From an uncultured Collinsella sp. (GTDB lineage: Bacteria; Actinomycetota; Coriobacteriia; Coriobacteriales; Coriobacteriaceae), in contig UQMY01000018.1 in the NCBI GenBank assembly GCA_900542325.1, positions 1 to 51,404 on the forward strand: a stretch of 51,404 nt of DNA, written 5' to 3'. The position numbers were made by a program, and so were the translations under genes. Of the stretch, positions 16,503-25,687 are shown piece after piece; the first letter of the stretch is position 1, and every line of letters begins with the position of its first letter. Under the pieces are notes generated by a model. It had not been told where the DNA came from, ran no database searches, and was given only the letters and a program-made list of their open reading frames with translations.

Positions 16503-17842
16503 TCGACCGCCGCGCCCAGCGCGATAGTTCATTATCAATCTTTCGCATCATTGCCGTTGCCTGCGCCATTTGCGTGCTGATGTACTTTATTTTTGCCCTG
16601 GTGACCGGCATCGAGCCGATCGCCACGGTGATTGCCTGCGCGCTGCTGTGCATCTTTCTGTGCATCTTTATCTTTTTGACGCTCAATCCCGATTCGGTGC
16701 GCTCGCAGTACACCGAAGAGACGCTCTCGGTGGCCTCGGCCATGCTCGAGGACATTAAGGGCGGTCTGACGCAGGAGTCGGCGCGTTTGGTGTGCCAGCG
16801 CATTTTGCCCGAGACGCGCGCCATGACGGTGGCCATCACCGACGAGGAAAACGTGCTTGCCTGCGCGGGCGAGTTTGAGGAAAAACTATTGCCAGATTCT
16901 CCCATCCACACGCTTGCAACGCGCTACGTTATCGAACATGGCATCGTGCAGTCGTTCAACCGTATGGTGGATGTCGTGGGTTCGGACGGCTCGCACAACC
17001 AAGTCCCCGCCGGCATTATCGCTCCCATCAAGGTGGGCGATCGTACCGTCGGCACGCTCAAGTTCTACTACAAGACTCCGCGCGCCGTCGACCGTACTCA
17101 GTACGCGCTTGCCTCGGGCTTTGCCGAGATCTTGTCCACGCAGCTCGCCATCCACGAGCTCGAGGTGCAAAAGGAACTCACGGCGCGCGCCGAGGTGCGT
17201 GCGCTGCAGGCACAGATTAACCCGCACTTCCTGTTCAACACGCTGAACACCATTGCATCGTTTACGCGCACCGACCCGCTGCGGGCCCGCGAACTGCTTC
17301 GTGAGTTCTCATCGTTCTATCGCGCCACGCTCGACAACTCGGGATCGCTTATTCCGGTCTCGCGCGAGGTCGCACAGACCAAGCGCTACCTTACCTTTGA
17401 GAAGGCCCGCTTTGGCGAGGACCGCGTGCTTGCAACGTTCGATGTGTCCGAGGACGTGGAAGATACGCTGGTGCCGGCGTTCGTGATTCAGCCGATTGTC
17501 GAGAACGCCGTGCGTCATGGTATGGGCGATGACGGCGCCCTGAGGATCGACGTGACCGTTCACCAAGACGGCGAGGATGCAATCTTGATTGCCGTTGCTG
17601 ATAACGGCGTGGGCATGGATGAGGGTACCGCCGCCAGACTGTTTGACGAGCGCTCTGCTCGTCCCGACGCCAGCTCTCCCCAGGGCGGCGGCGCCGGTGT
17701 GGCCATGCACAATATTTCGGAGCGCATCCATCGCTTTTATGGGCCACACTCCTATACGCGTGTCGAATCGGCGCCGGGCAAGGGCACCAAAGTGCTTCTT
17801 CATCTTGATTTGTCAGAGAGCATCTTTGACATTCAAGAGTAA
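16499..17842 (+). CDS. LytS/YehU-type sensor histidine kinase (second pair)
   Basis: A 447-residue membrane kinase. Two hydrophobic segments at about residues 15-38 and 40-60 precede a GAF-like sensor region. Next come the LytS-type kinase motif with His243 in INPHFLFN and a HATPase_c domain (IVENAVRHG, ADNGVGM, GVAMHNISERI). Its layout and several stretches, such as ALASGFAEILSTQLA, match the kinase at 10581, so the two are paralogues. It begins inside the glycosyltransferase stop codon and precedes its cognate LytTR regulator. Confidence 0.9.
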   Translation: MIDRRAQRDSSLSIFRIIAVACAICVLMYFIFALVTGIEPIATVIACALLCIFLCIFIFLTLNPDSVRSQYTEETLSVASAMLEDIKGGLTQESARLVCQRILPETRAMTVAITDEENVLACAGEFEEKLLPDSPIHTLATRYVIEHGIVQSFNRMVDVVGSDGSHNQVPAGIIAPIKVGDRTVGTLKFYYKTPRAVDRTQYALASGFAEILSTQLAIHELEVQKELTARAEVRALQAQINPHFLFNTLNTIASFTRTDPLRARELLREFSSFYRATLDNSGSLIPVSREVAQTKRYLTFEKARFGEDRVLATFDVSEDVEDTLVPAFVIQPIVENAVRHGMGDDGALRIDVTVHQDGEDAILIAVADNGVGMDEGTAARLFDERSARPDASSPQGGGAGVAMHNISERIHRFYGPHSYTRVESAPGKGTKVLLHLDLSESIFDIQE

Positions 17843-17914
17843 AATAAAAGGCTACGGGCTCAACGTCATGCGACGGATGCCCGGCGTAGTTAGTTGACGA
17901 AAGGTTTTATCCCT

Positions 17915-18631
17915 ATGCTGCGTGCGATGATTGTGGATGATGAGGCGCCGGCTCGCTCGGAGCTTCGCTTCTTGCTCGAGCAAACGGGCAAGATCGGCAC
18001 GATCACGGAGGCGTCGAGCGTCCGCTCCGCCATCGAGATGCTTATGGAAAGTCGCGTGGATGTCGTGTTTCTCGATATCTCGATGCCCGGTGCCTCGGGC
18101 CTGCAACTTGCCGAGGCGCTGCATAAGCTCAAAAATCCGCCGGCGATCGTGTTTGTGACTGCGTATAGCGACCATGCGGTCGAGGCATTCGACGTGGATG
18201 CTGTCGATTATCTGATGAAGCCGGTCGAGGAAGCTCGCTTGGATCGCGCGATCGAGAAGGTCATGCAACGCGCTAAGCCGGTTACGGACAGCAAGGTGAC
18301 CATCGAGCGTATCCCGGTGGAAAAGGGCGGCCGCAAGGTGCTCATTCCCGTGGACGACATTCGCTTTATCATGGCCAAGGACGATTACTCCTGCATCTAT
18401 ACCGTCGATGATCGCTTTTTGTCGACGACCTCGCTGGCGCAGTTTGAGGCCAAGCTCTGCGACTTTGGCTTCTTCCGTGTTCACCGCCGCTATATCGTCA
18501 ACTTGGCGTGCGTTACCGACGTTGAGACGGTGCCCTCGGGCGCCATCCAGCTGGGCATTACGGGCGTCGACGAACGCGTGCCGGTTTCGCGCCGCCGCGT
18601 CGTGCCGCTCAAGAAGGCTCTGAGTCTCTAG
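17915..18631 (+). CDS. LytTR-family response regulator (second pair)
   Basis: A 238-residue regulator with a receiver domain (phospho-acceptor Asp54 in VFLDISMPG, Lys in DYLMKPVE) and a C-terminal LytTR DNA-binding domain (FIMAKDDYSCIY, FFRVHRRYIVNL). It is close to the regulator at 12011 over its whole length. ATG 17915 with GAAAGG upstream is chosen over an in-frame TTG at 17894. Third gene of the glycosyltransferase-kinase-regulator operon, closed by a terminator. Confidence 0.92.
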   Translation: MLRAMIVDDEAPARSELRFLLEQTGKIGTITEASSVRSAIEMLMESRVDVVFLDISMPGASGLQLAEALHKLKNPPAIVFVTAYSDHAVEAFDVDAVDYLMKPVEEARLDRAIEKVMQRAKPVTDSKVTIERIPVEKGGRKVLIPVDDIRFIMAKDDYSCIYTVDDRFLSTTSLAQFEAKLCDFGFFRVHRRYIVNLACVTDVETVPSGAIQLGITGVDERVPVSRRRVVPLKKALSL

Positions 18632-18637
18632 CACACT

Positions 18638-18688
18638 GGCCCCGCGGCCCTGTGGACCTATCGTCTGCGGAGCCGTGGGGCCTTTTTG
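18638..18688 (+). terminator. Terminator of the glycosyltransferase/LytTR operon
   Basis: GGCCCCGCGGC and GCCGTGGGGCC pair (one G-T) around a loop of about 23 bases and are followed by TTTTTG. Confidence 0.8.
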
Positions 18689-18726
18689 TATGTATCTGCC
18701 AAATCGTTTTTTGCGGAAAGGATCCC

Positions 18727-19194
18727 ATGAACAGTGCAAGCGCCAAGCGTATCGACATCATCTCGGACACCCACGGCTATCTTTCGCCCGCGCTCTTAGA
18801 TGAGCTTAAAGGTGCGGATTTGATTATCCATGCCGGCGACCTTACGTCGGAGATGGACTACGAGCATCTATGCACCATCGCCCCTGTGCGGGCCGTACTG
18901 GGCAACAACGATTATTACCGCGACTACGGCCCCGATGTGGATCGCCTGGCGCTCTTTACCTACGAAGGCCTCAAATTCGCTGTAGCCCACTACCGCGAAG
19001 ACCTCCCGGTGGGATCCGTAGACGTAGCCATCAACGGCCACACCCACGTAACCAAAGAAGCCCAAGTGGGCCGTTGCTTGGTCCTCAACCCGGGCAGCGC
19101 CAGCTACCCCAGAGGTACCCGAGGTCCCACTATGGCCAGAATGCTAGTAAAAGACGGCAAGATACTGAGCACTAAGTTTATTGACTTGGACTAA
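18727..19194 (+). CDS. YfcE/MJ0936-type metallophosphoesterase
   Basis: A 155-residue calcineurin-like phosphodiesterase. Metal ligands are visible in IISDTHGYL, IHAGDLTS, GNNDYY, and NGHTHVTK, with the closing LNPGSASYPRG. The family hydrolyses phosphodiesters in small molecules. ATG 18727 with GGAAAGGAT upstream is chosen; an upstream TTG would read through the terminator. The second half of the gene uses GTA, GAA, AGA and CTA codons more than the first half and than neighbouring genes. Confidence 0.88.
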   Translation: MNSASAKRIDIISDTHGYLSPALLDELKGADLIIHAGDLTSEMDYEHLCTIAPVRAVLGNNDYYRDYGPDVDRLALFTYEGLKFAVAHYREDLPVGSVDVAINGHTHVTKEAQVGRCLVLNPGSASYPRGTRGPTMARMLVKDGKILSTKFIDLD

Positions 19195-19201
19195 CCGCAA
19201 C

Positions 19202-19238
19202 AAAAACGGGGGATGCAGATCGCATCTCCCGTTTTTTT
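19202..19238 (+). terminator. Terminator after the phosphoesterase gene
   Basis: ACGGGGGATGC and GCATCTCCCGT form a stem followed by seven T residues; the A run on the other side makes it potentially bidirectional. Confidence 0.88.
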
Positions 19239-19682
19239 ATGAGCCAAAGGTCAAAGTTCAACAAGATTCATCAGACCAACCCCGCCGAGGAGCACGCGGG
19301 CTAGCCGCGCAGCGGCGCACACCCGCAAAACTGGTTGAATAATGTGACGGCAGGGAGGGTCTCCGGGGCTGAGGGCGGGGGTTAAGTTTGTCGCGAGTTC
19401 CGCACGCAAAGGAAAGCACTTAATGTGCTTTCCGTCTTGCGCAGGACTGTAGAGCAGGAAACTTAGCCCGTGCCGGGCCCGCTGAGACCAGACCGGCGGG
19501 ATAGACCGGTTCAGATGGGGCTTTGATGCATGGGTGGTCTGTTGTTGTGCAAATGGGTATCATACTGTGGTTATTGCATCGACTCTGTGATGCATGTTTG
19601 TACGTTCCCGGCGGTCGGTTTGCCAGAAGCGCCCCGTCGGTTGTTCCAGACCCGTTTCGAAGAAAGGAAACCACACTAACCT
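19239..19682. other. Intergenic region before RNase J with a short palindrome
   Basis: No gene is convincing here. A hairpin at 19408-19432 (GGAAAGCAC and GTGCTTTCC around TTAAT) resembles the GGAAAGCRCATCC repeats near 5914-6085. The RNase J promoter is expected in the final 150 bases; TATCAT/CATACT near 19558-19566 are possible -10 elements. The long leader may matter for RNase J control. Confidence 0.4.
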
Positions 19683-21353
19683 ATGGCAGCTAAAAAATCA
19701 TCTCCCTTGAAGATCATCCCGCTCGGCGGCCTTGATGGCATCGGCAAGAACATGACGGTCTTCGAGTGCGGCGACGACATGGTGCTCGTCGACGCCGGTC
19801 TTATGTTCCCGGATGACTCCCAGCCTGGTATCGACCTGGTGCTTCCCGACTACACCTATGTTCTGGAGAACGAGGAGAAGCTCCGCGGTATCATCGTCAC
19901 TCACGGCCACGAGGACCACACCGGTTCGCTTCCGTACCTGCTGCAGGACCTCAACAACAAGGTGCCCATCTTCTCGAGCAAGCTGACGCTCGGTTTTATC
20001 GAGGGCAAGCTCTCCGAGTTCCGCATCCGCGCGCCTAAGTTCCGCGAGGTCAAGGGCGGCAGCCATGTCAACCTCGGCGGCATCTCGCTCGACTTCTTCT
20101 CGATGACGCACTCCATCCCCGGCGCTCTGGGCGTGTTCATCCGCACCAATCAGGGCACCGTTATGCACACCGGCGACTTTAAGCTCGACCAGACGCCCAT
20201 CGATGGCGTCACGCCCGACTATGCCGCTATCAGCCGCTTTGCCAAGCAGGGCATCGACCTGCTGCTTTCCGACTCCACCAATGCCACGGTTCCCGGCTTT
20301 ACCAAGTCCGAGGCCGAGGTTGGTCCCAACCTGCTGCACGCCATCAAGAACGCCCCGGGTCGCGTGTTCGTCGCATCGTTCTCGAGCCACATCCATCGTT
20401 TGCAGCAGATCTGCGATGCCGCCCGCAAGTGCGGCCGTAAGGTCGTTGTGACCGGTCGCTCCATGCTCACGAACACCCGCGTGGCGCGCGAGCTCGGTTA
20501 TCTCAACATCGATGATGCCGATATCATCGATGCCTTCGATATCGATAACCTGCCTGACGACAAGATCGTCGTCATGTGCACTGGTTCGCAGGGCGAGCCG
20601 CTGTCGGCCCTGTCCCGCATGGCCAATGGCGAGCACAAGACGCTCTCCATCCACGAGGGCGATACCGTTATCCTCTCGGCAACTCCCGTTCCTGGCAACG
20701 AGAAGGCCGTCCAGCAGGTCGTCAACAGCCTGGCCAAGCTCGGCTGCGACGTGTGGGATAAGAACCGCGCTCTCGTCCACGTCTCGGGTCACGGTAGCCA
20801 GGAGGAGCTCAAGCTCCTGATGGCCATGGCCAAGCCCACGTATTTTATGCCGGTTCACGGTGAGGCCGTGCATCTGCGCGCCCATGCCCAGCTGGCCCGC
20901 AAGATGGGCATCAAGGACGATCATATCTTTATCCTCGATAACGGCGACACGCTCGAGATGCGCGGTGGTATCGTCAAGCGCGGTACGCCCGTCGAGTCCG
21001 GTGTCGTTTACGTCGACGGCCTGCGTATCGGCGATACCGACCCCATCGTCCTGCGCGATCGCCAGAAGCTCGCCAACGACGGTATGGTCACGGCCGTTGC
21101 CATCGTCTCCCTCAAACATAAGAAGATCGAGGCCATCGAGTTCTCGGGCCGCGGCGTCTCGTTTGCCATCGACGACCAGTTCTCCGAGGATGCCTCCGCG
21201 TCCATTATGAAGACGATCGAGAAGGGTAAGTTCAGCTTTACCAGCAGCGGTTCCGATGCCATTCGCAAGGCCGTGCGCGATTCGCTCTCTAACTTTATCT
21301 GGAGCCGTACGCGCACCCGTCCGATGATCATCCCGGTCGTCATGGAGGTTTAG
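19683..21353 (+). CDS. rnj: Ribonuclease J
   Basis: A 556-residue metallo-beta-lactamase/beta-CASP ribonuclease with endonuclease and 5'-3' exonuclease roles in mRNA decay and rRNA maturation. The zinc motif is in THGHEDHTGSLP, with further ligands in MTHSIPG and HTGDFK. The beta-CASP domain and the C-terminal HVSGHGSQEELKL and PVHGEAVHLRAH motifs follow. Length matches bacterial RNase J. The start is ATG 19683 with GAAAGGA somewhat distant upstream. It is followed almost directly by ftsK. Confidence 0.95.
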   Translation: MAAKKSSPLKIIPLGGLDGIGKNMTVFECGDDMVLVDAGLMFPDDSQPGIDLVLPDYTYVLENEEKLRGIIVTHGHEDHTGSLPYLLQDLNNKVPIFSSKLTLGFIEGKLSEFRIRAPKFREVKGGSHVNLGGISLDFFSMTHSIPGALGVFIRTNQGTVMHTGDFKLDQTPIDGVTPDYAAISRFAKQGIDLLLSDSTNATVPGFTKSEAEVGPNLLHAIKNAPGRVFVASFSSHIHRLQQICDAARKCGRKVVVTGRSMLTNTRVARELGYLNIDDADIIDAFDIDNLPDDKIVVMCTGSQGEPLSALSRMANGEHKTLSIHEGDTVILSATPVPGNEKAVQQVVNSLAKLGCDVWDKNRALVHVSGHGSQEELKLLMAMAKPTYFMPVHGEAVHLRAHAQLARKMGIKDDHIFILDNGDTLEMRGGIVKRGTPVESGVVYVDGLRIGDTDPIVLRDRQKLANDGMVTAVAIVSLKHKKIEAIEFSGRGVSFAIDDQFSEDASASIMKTIEKGKFSFTSSGSDAIRKAVRDSLSNFIWSRTRTRPMIIPVVMEV

Positions 21354-21354
21354 T

Positions 21355-24132
21355 TTGGCGCGCGGATCTGCACAAAACGCCAAAGGCAATAAGGCCAATA
21401 ACCAACCGGCATCTGCTAAGGGTGCCGGTTCCCATCTGCGTGCCAATAAGGGCCACGAGTCCGAGTTCGATGAGTTTGAGCCCTTGGTCGAGCCTTCGGC
21501 CAATCGCGATATCGCCGGTGTGGTCATCGCCGTTTTGGCGATCGCGTCCTTCATTGCCGTGATCTCTCCGGCAACAGCGCCCGTGACGGCTGCGGTTGCC
21601 GGTTTCTACCACCTGGGCTTTGGTCTGGGCGCCTACGTGCTGCCGATCGTCATCTTGCTGTTTGCCGCCACGCTCTTTTTGGGTGAGGACTCGCCGCTCA
21701 ACGTGCGCTCTGTTGCGGGCGGCGCCTTGGTCTTTATCGCCGTCGTCTCCATTCTTTCGCTGATGGTGCCGGGCACGAGCGATTCGTGCGACCTTATGTT
21801 TACGCCGCAGAACCTTTCCGTGTCGGGCGGCTACATTGGCGCCTTTATCGCAAGTGCCTTGCAAAACGCCCTGGGTAAACCTATCGCCATGGTTGTCTTG
21901 CTGGGGCTTGTCGTCGTTGGTTTGGTCATTATCGGCTTTTCGGTGGGTGGCGTTTTGCGCTCCGCACGCGATCGCGCTGCCGATTTTGCCGAGCGTCGAC
22001 GTGCCGATGTCAATGCGAGCCCGTGGGGCGATGAAGAGGCCCTGTCTGTTCCCGGCGTCGCTCGTCCGCACCTGAGCATTCTGCGCCAGAAGGGGACTGA
22101 CGCCGCGGTGACCACGGTCATGGGTGGCGATGTCGACCCGGTTTTGGATGACGACGAGGACGATGACCCATTTGTCGACGTATCCGAGTCGGTTGAAGCC
22201 GAGCGGGCCAAGACCACGCTGCTGCCGCGCCGCCATGCCAAGAAGGGCAAGGCTGCGCCCAAGCTCAACACAAGCGAGCCCGACCCGTCTTGGTCCGATA
22301 GCGAGATTGAGCTCACCGAGGGTGACGACGAGGACGACGAGGCTCCGCTCGAGACCGCCAAGACAACCTTGCTGCCGCGTCGCCACGCCAAGCGCGGTCA
22401 GGTCACTGGACAGCTTTCGATGGAGGACGATCCGGACAAGGTTGACGAGTCCGAGCCGCCGTTTGCCGTGAACCCTGTTTCGGCCGCACCTCAGATTCCC
22501 GACTTCTTAAAGCATCCCAAGGTTGCCGATGCGCCTGCCACGAGTGCTGTCGAATCGGCTGCGGCTCGTGATGGGGGAGCGGACGGCGGCGCCGCAGATA
22601 ACGAGGGCGAAGAAGAGGACGGCCTCAAACTTCCGCCGCTCGAAATCCTACATGCCAACCCGCAGTCGGCTTCTGCCGCGTCTTCGGATAAGGAGCTGGA
22701 GCAGACCGCTGAGTCACTGCAATCCACCTTGCTTGAGTTTGGCCGCAGTGCCCGCGTGGTCGGCTGGATCGCCGGCCCCACGGTGACGACCTTTAAGCTG
22801 CAACCTGGCGAGGGCGAGCGCGTGAGCAAGATTTCGAGCCTCGAGGACGATATTGCGCTTTCGCTCGCCGCCCAGTCGGTTCGTATCTTTGCCCCGATCC
22901 CCGGCACCTCTCTCGTTGGTATCGAGATTCCCAACCGCAAGCGCCAGAACGTCAATCTGGGCGACGTGCTGCCCTATGTGAAGGGCGGTCCGCTCGAGCT
23001 CGCCATCGGCCGCGACGCCGAGGGCACGCCGGTTGTCGCCGACCTCGCCAAGATGCCTCACCTGTTGATTGCCGGTACGACCGGTTCTGGTAAGTCGGTG
23101 ATGATCAACTCCATCATCACGACCTTGCTCATGCGCGCCCTTCCCGAGGACGTTCGCCTGATCATGGTCGACCCCAAGCGCGTCGAGCTTGCGGGCTATA
23201 ACGGTCTGCCGCATCTCTATGTGCCCGTGGTGACCGAGCCCAAGCAGGCCGCGAGCGCTCTGCAATGGGCTGTGTCCGAGATGGAGCGTCGCCTGAAGGT
23301 CTTCGAGCGTCTCAACGTGCGTAAGATCTCGACCTACAACGAAAAGCAGGCTGCTGGCGAGTTTGAGCATTACGACAATCCGCCGCAAAAGATGCCCTAC
23401 CTGGTCATTATCATTGACGAGCTCTCTGACCTGATGATGGTCGCCGGTAAGGATGTCGAGGCCTCGATCGTGCGTATTGCACAGCTGGGCCGCGCCGCCG
23501 GTATTCACCTTATCGTTGCCACGCAGCGCCCCAGCTCCAACGTGGTGACGGGCCTTATCAAGGCCAACATCACCAACCGCATCGCCTTTAACGTCGCCAC
23601 GGGCATCGACTCGCGCGTCATCATCGACCAGATGGGTGCCGAGAAGCTCACCGGTTTGGGCGACATGCTGTTCTCCAAGGTCGACTGGGGCAAGCCCCGC
23701 CGTATCCAGGGCTGCTTTGTCTCGGACGACGAAATCAACGAGATTGTCGAGTTCGTCAAGTCGCAGAGCGAGCCCGACTACCACGAGGAGATTCTGTCCG
23801 CCGTGGCGCCCGCTTCCATGTCCATGGCTGGTGGCGGCGGCATTGTCCGCACCGGAGTCGCCGAGCCGCAAGACGATGATCCGCTCATTTGGGAAGCCGC
23901 CCATATTGTGGTGGAATCGCAGCTGGGCTCCACATCTGGCCTGCAACGCCGCCTGAAGGTTGGCTATGCGCGTGCCGGGCGTATTATGGACATGCTGGAA
24001 GAAAAGGGTGTCGTCGGCCCGCCCGACGGTTCCAAGCCGCGCGAGGTCCTGTTGGACGAGGAGGGGCTTGCCGCGCTGGAATCTGTCGACGCCGAGATGG
24101 CACGTGAAGATCGTGAGTTTGGAGGATTCTGA
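21355..24132 (+). CDS. ftsK: FtsK/SpoIIIE DNA translocase
   Basis: A 925-residue septal DNA pump that clears chromosome ends during division. Order: four or five N-terminal membrane segments (about residues 55-210), an acidic and basic linker (about 215-450), then the motor with Walker A GTTGSGKS (574-581), IIIDELSDLMM, and a C-terminal winged-helix gamma domain that reads KOPS-like sites. The start is TTG 21355, one base after the RNase J stop codon, with GGAGG at 21344. The linker carries a duplicated motif, TTLLPRRHAK, near residues 287 and 337. The stop codon overlaps the next ATG (TGATG). Confidence 0.95.
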   Translation: MARGSAQNAKGNKANNQPASAKGAGSHLRANKGHESEFDEFEPLVEPSANRDIAGVVIAVLAIASFIAVISPATAPVTAAVAGFYHLGFGLGAYVLPIVILLFAATLFLGEDSPLNVRSVAGGALVFIAVVSILSLMVPGTSDSCDLMFTPQNLSVSGGYIGAFIASALQNALGKPIAMVVLLGLVVVGLVIIGFSVGGVLRSARDRAADFAERRRADVNASPWGDEEALSVPGVARPHLSILRQKGTDAAVTTVMGGDVDPVLDDDEDDDPFVDVSESVEAERAKTTLLPRRHAKKGKAAPKLNTSEPDPSWSDSEIELTEGDDEDDEAPLETAKTTLLPRRHAKRGQVTGQLSMEDDPDKVDESEPPFAVNPVSAAPQIPDFLKHPKVADAPATSAVESAAARDGGADGGAADNEGEEEDGLKLPPLEILHANPQSASAASSDKELEQTAESLQSTLLEFGRSARVVGWIAGPTVTTFKLQPGEGERVSKISSLEDDIALSLAAQSVRIFAPIPGTSLVGIEIPNRKRQNVNLGDVLPYVKGGPLELAIGRDAEGTPVVADLAKMPHLLIAGTTGSGKSVMINSIITTLLMRALPEDVRLIMVDPKRVELAGYNGLPHLYVPVVTEPKQAASALQWAVSEMERRLKVFERLNVRKISTYNEKQAAGEFEHYDNPPQKMPYLVIIIDELSDLMMVAGKDVEASIVRIAQLGRAAGIHLIVATQRPSSNVVTGLIKANITNRIAFNVATGIDSRVIIDQMGAEKLTGLGDMLFSKVDWGKPRRIQGCFVSDDEINEIVEFVKSQSEPDYHEEILSAVAPASMSMAGGGGIVRTGVAEPQDDDPLIWEAAHIVVESQLGSTSGLQRRLKVGYARAGRIMDMLEEKGVVGPPDGSKPREVLLDEEGLAALESVDAEMAREDREFGGF

Positions 24133-25661
24133 TGGCTGCACGCTTTGGTGACATGCTGCTCGAGCAGCGTCGCCGAATGGGCCTTTCCATTCAGCAGGTC
24201 GCCAACACCATCAAAATCAGGCCGCAGATCATCGAGTTTTTCGAGACCGGTAACTTTGCTTCGATGCCGCCGCGCGGCTATGCGCAGGGCATGATTTCGA
24301 GCTATGCTCGTTTTTTGGGCCTCAATCCGCGCGAGGTCGTCAATGCCTACTTTGACGAACTGATGGCATACGAACGCGAGACGTCGCAGCAGGGCGGTCG
24401 TTTCCAGGACGCCGCCGGCTACGTCAATTCGCGTTCCTCTGTCGATAACGGGCGCTTTCTGATGGTTCAGGGCGGTCGTTCGACTCGCTATGGACAGCGT
24501 CCTCAGCAGGCCGGTTATATTACCGAGACGGGTTCGGGCGAGGAGATTCGCTCGCAGCGTGACCGGTTCCGCAGTACGCCGATGCCCGAGGACCGTGCAC
24601 TTCCCGCTGCCCGCGGCGTGGCGCGTGACCCTCGTGCCGGCTACGGCGACGGCGGCTATTCCGATCGCGGTCACCGTGGTATCTCCACCGGACGCTCTCG
24701 CAGTGGCTATGCGGACGCCGATACCACGCAGGTGACGCCGCGTCTTCGCTCTCAACCACAGCCGTATGGCCAGCGCTCTTCGGCTCCGCGTGCGGGCCAG
24801 CGTGGCTATCAAGGCCGCGGTGAACTTGCGCCCCGCTCGGGTCAGCGCAGCCTTCAGGGCCAGGGTGGCTATTGCGGCCGTTCCGATAGCAATCGTGGCC
24901 GTATGCCTCAGGGAGGCGGCCGCAGCAGTTCCAGTCGTGGACGCGGCGGTTCCCGTGCTCCTCAAAACAACGGGCTCGATCCGCGTATCGTCTACGCCGG
25001 TATCGGTGCCGTGGCGTTGCTGCTGATCGTGCTCATCGTGGTACTTCTGCGCGGCTGCGCATCTTCGACGCCCGAGACCACGCCCGAGACGCCCGCTGTT
25101 ACCAAGACGACGACCAAGAAGTCTTCTAAGAAGACCGAAACGGTCGACGAGGACGAAGACACCGATGAGCCGACTGACGAGTCGACTGATTCGGACGCCG
25201 CCAAGACGACGGCTAAAAAGGAAGAAAACGAGGTAACGAAGGTCAAGGTCTCCGTTGCCAAGGGAAAGACCGCCTGGATTGAGGTCAAGGTCGATGGCAA
25301 GTCGGTCTATGGCGCCCAGGCGACTGGCCCCTTTGAGCAGGAGTACACGCCTGAGTCCTCGATCGAGATCACCACGTCCAAGCCTTCCGATGTCACCGTT
25401 ACCAAGAACGGCGAAAAGGTCCGTTACGATACCAAGACCTCGGGCGTGGCGCGTGTGACGATCACCGTTCCCAAGAAGGAGACGACTGGTTCCGAGAATG
25501 GTGAAAGTTCTGATGGTACCGACACCACCGATGGTACCGACACCACCGATGGTACCGACACCACCGACGGCACCGATGCCCAGTCCACGGATGGCGCCGA
25601 TACCGCAACTGACGGCCAGACGCCCACCGATTCTACTGACTATTCGTACGATAGCTACTAA
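24132..25661 (+). CDS. RodZ-like membrane protein with N-terminal HTH
   Basis: A 509-residue protein. An N-terminal HTH_25 domain (about residues 1-75; LLEQRRRMGLSIQQVANTIKI) is followed by a long Gly/Arg/Gln/Tyr-rich region. One membrane helix (about 284-308) leads to a Thr/Lys/Glu-rich linker and a C-terminal DUF4115-like beta domain (about 365-450). The tail is Thr/Asp/Gly-rich and repetitive. RodZ proteins link MreB and peptidoglycan synthesis in rods; whether that role holds here is not shown. Its start overlaps the ftsK stop by one base. An 18-bp unit is repeated three times at 25512-25565. Confidence 0.8.
   Translation: MAARFGDMLLEQRRRMGLSIQQVANTIKIRPQIIEFFETGNFASMPPRGYAQGMISSYARFLGLNPREVVNAYFDELMAYERETSQQGGRFQDAAGYVNSRSSVDNGRFLMVQGGRSTRYGQRPQQAGYITETGSGEEIRSQRDRFRSTPMPEDRALPAARGVARDPRAGYGDGGYSDRGHRGISTGRSRSGYADADTTQVTPRLRSQPQPYGQRSSAPRAGQRGYQGRGELAPRSGQRSLQGQGGYCGRSDSNRGRMPQGGGRSSSSRGRGGSRAPQNNGLDPRIVYAGIGAVALLLIVLIVVLLRGCASSTPETTPETPAVTKTTTKKSSKKTETVDEDEDTDEPTDESTDSDAAKTTAKKEENEVTKVKVSVAKGKTAWIEVKVDGKSVYGAQATGPFEQEYTPESSIEITTSKPSDVTVTKNGEKVRYDTKTSGVARVTITVPKKETTGSENGESSDGTDTTDGTDTTDGTDTTDGTDAQSTDGADTATDGQTPTDSTDYSYDSY
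25512..25583 (+). repeat. 18-bp coding tandem repeat in the RodZ-like gene
   Basis: GATGGTACCGACACCACC occurs three times without change (25512-25565), followed by one diverged unit. It encodes repeats of DGTDTT near the extracellular C-terminal tail. Being a multiple of three, changes in copy number would vary tail length without a frameshift. Confidence 0.9.
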
Positions 25662-25687
25662 GCCGCTCGTACGCGAAAGGAAACATC

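Noticed and set aside
19420..19674. 84-codon minus-strand open frame before RNase J
   Set aside because: It covers the likely RNase J promoter and leader, lacks a ribosome site and resembles no protein.
19698..21554. 618-codon minus-strand open frame opposite RNase J
   Set aside because: A mirror frame of the RNase J gene with no ribosome site and no recognisable domain.
25512..25583. Evenly spaced repeats as a possible CRISPR array
   Set aside because: Units are contiguous, lack spacers and encode a regular peptide repeat inside a gene.
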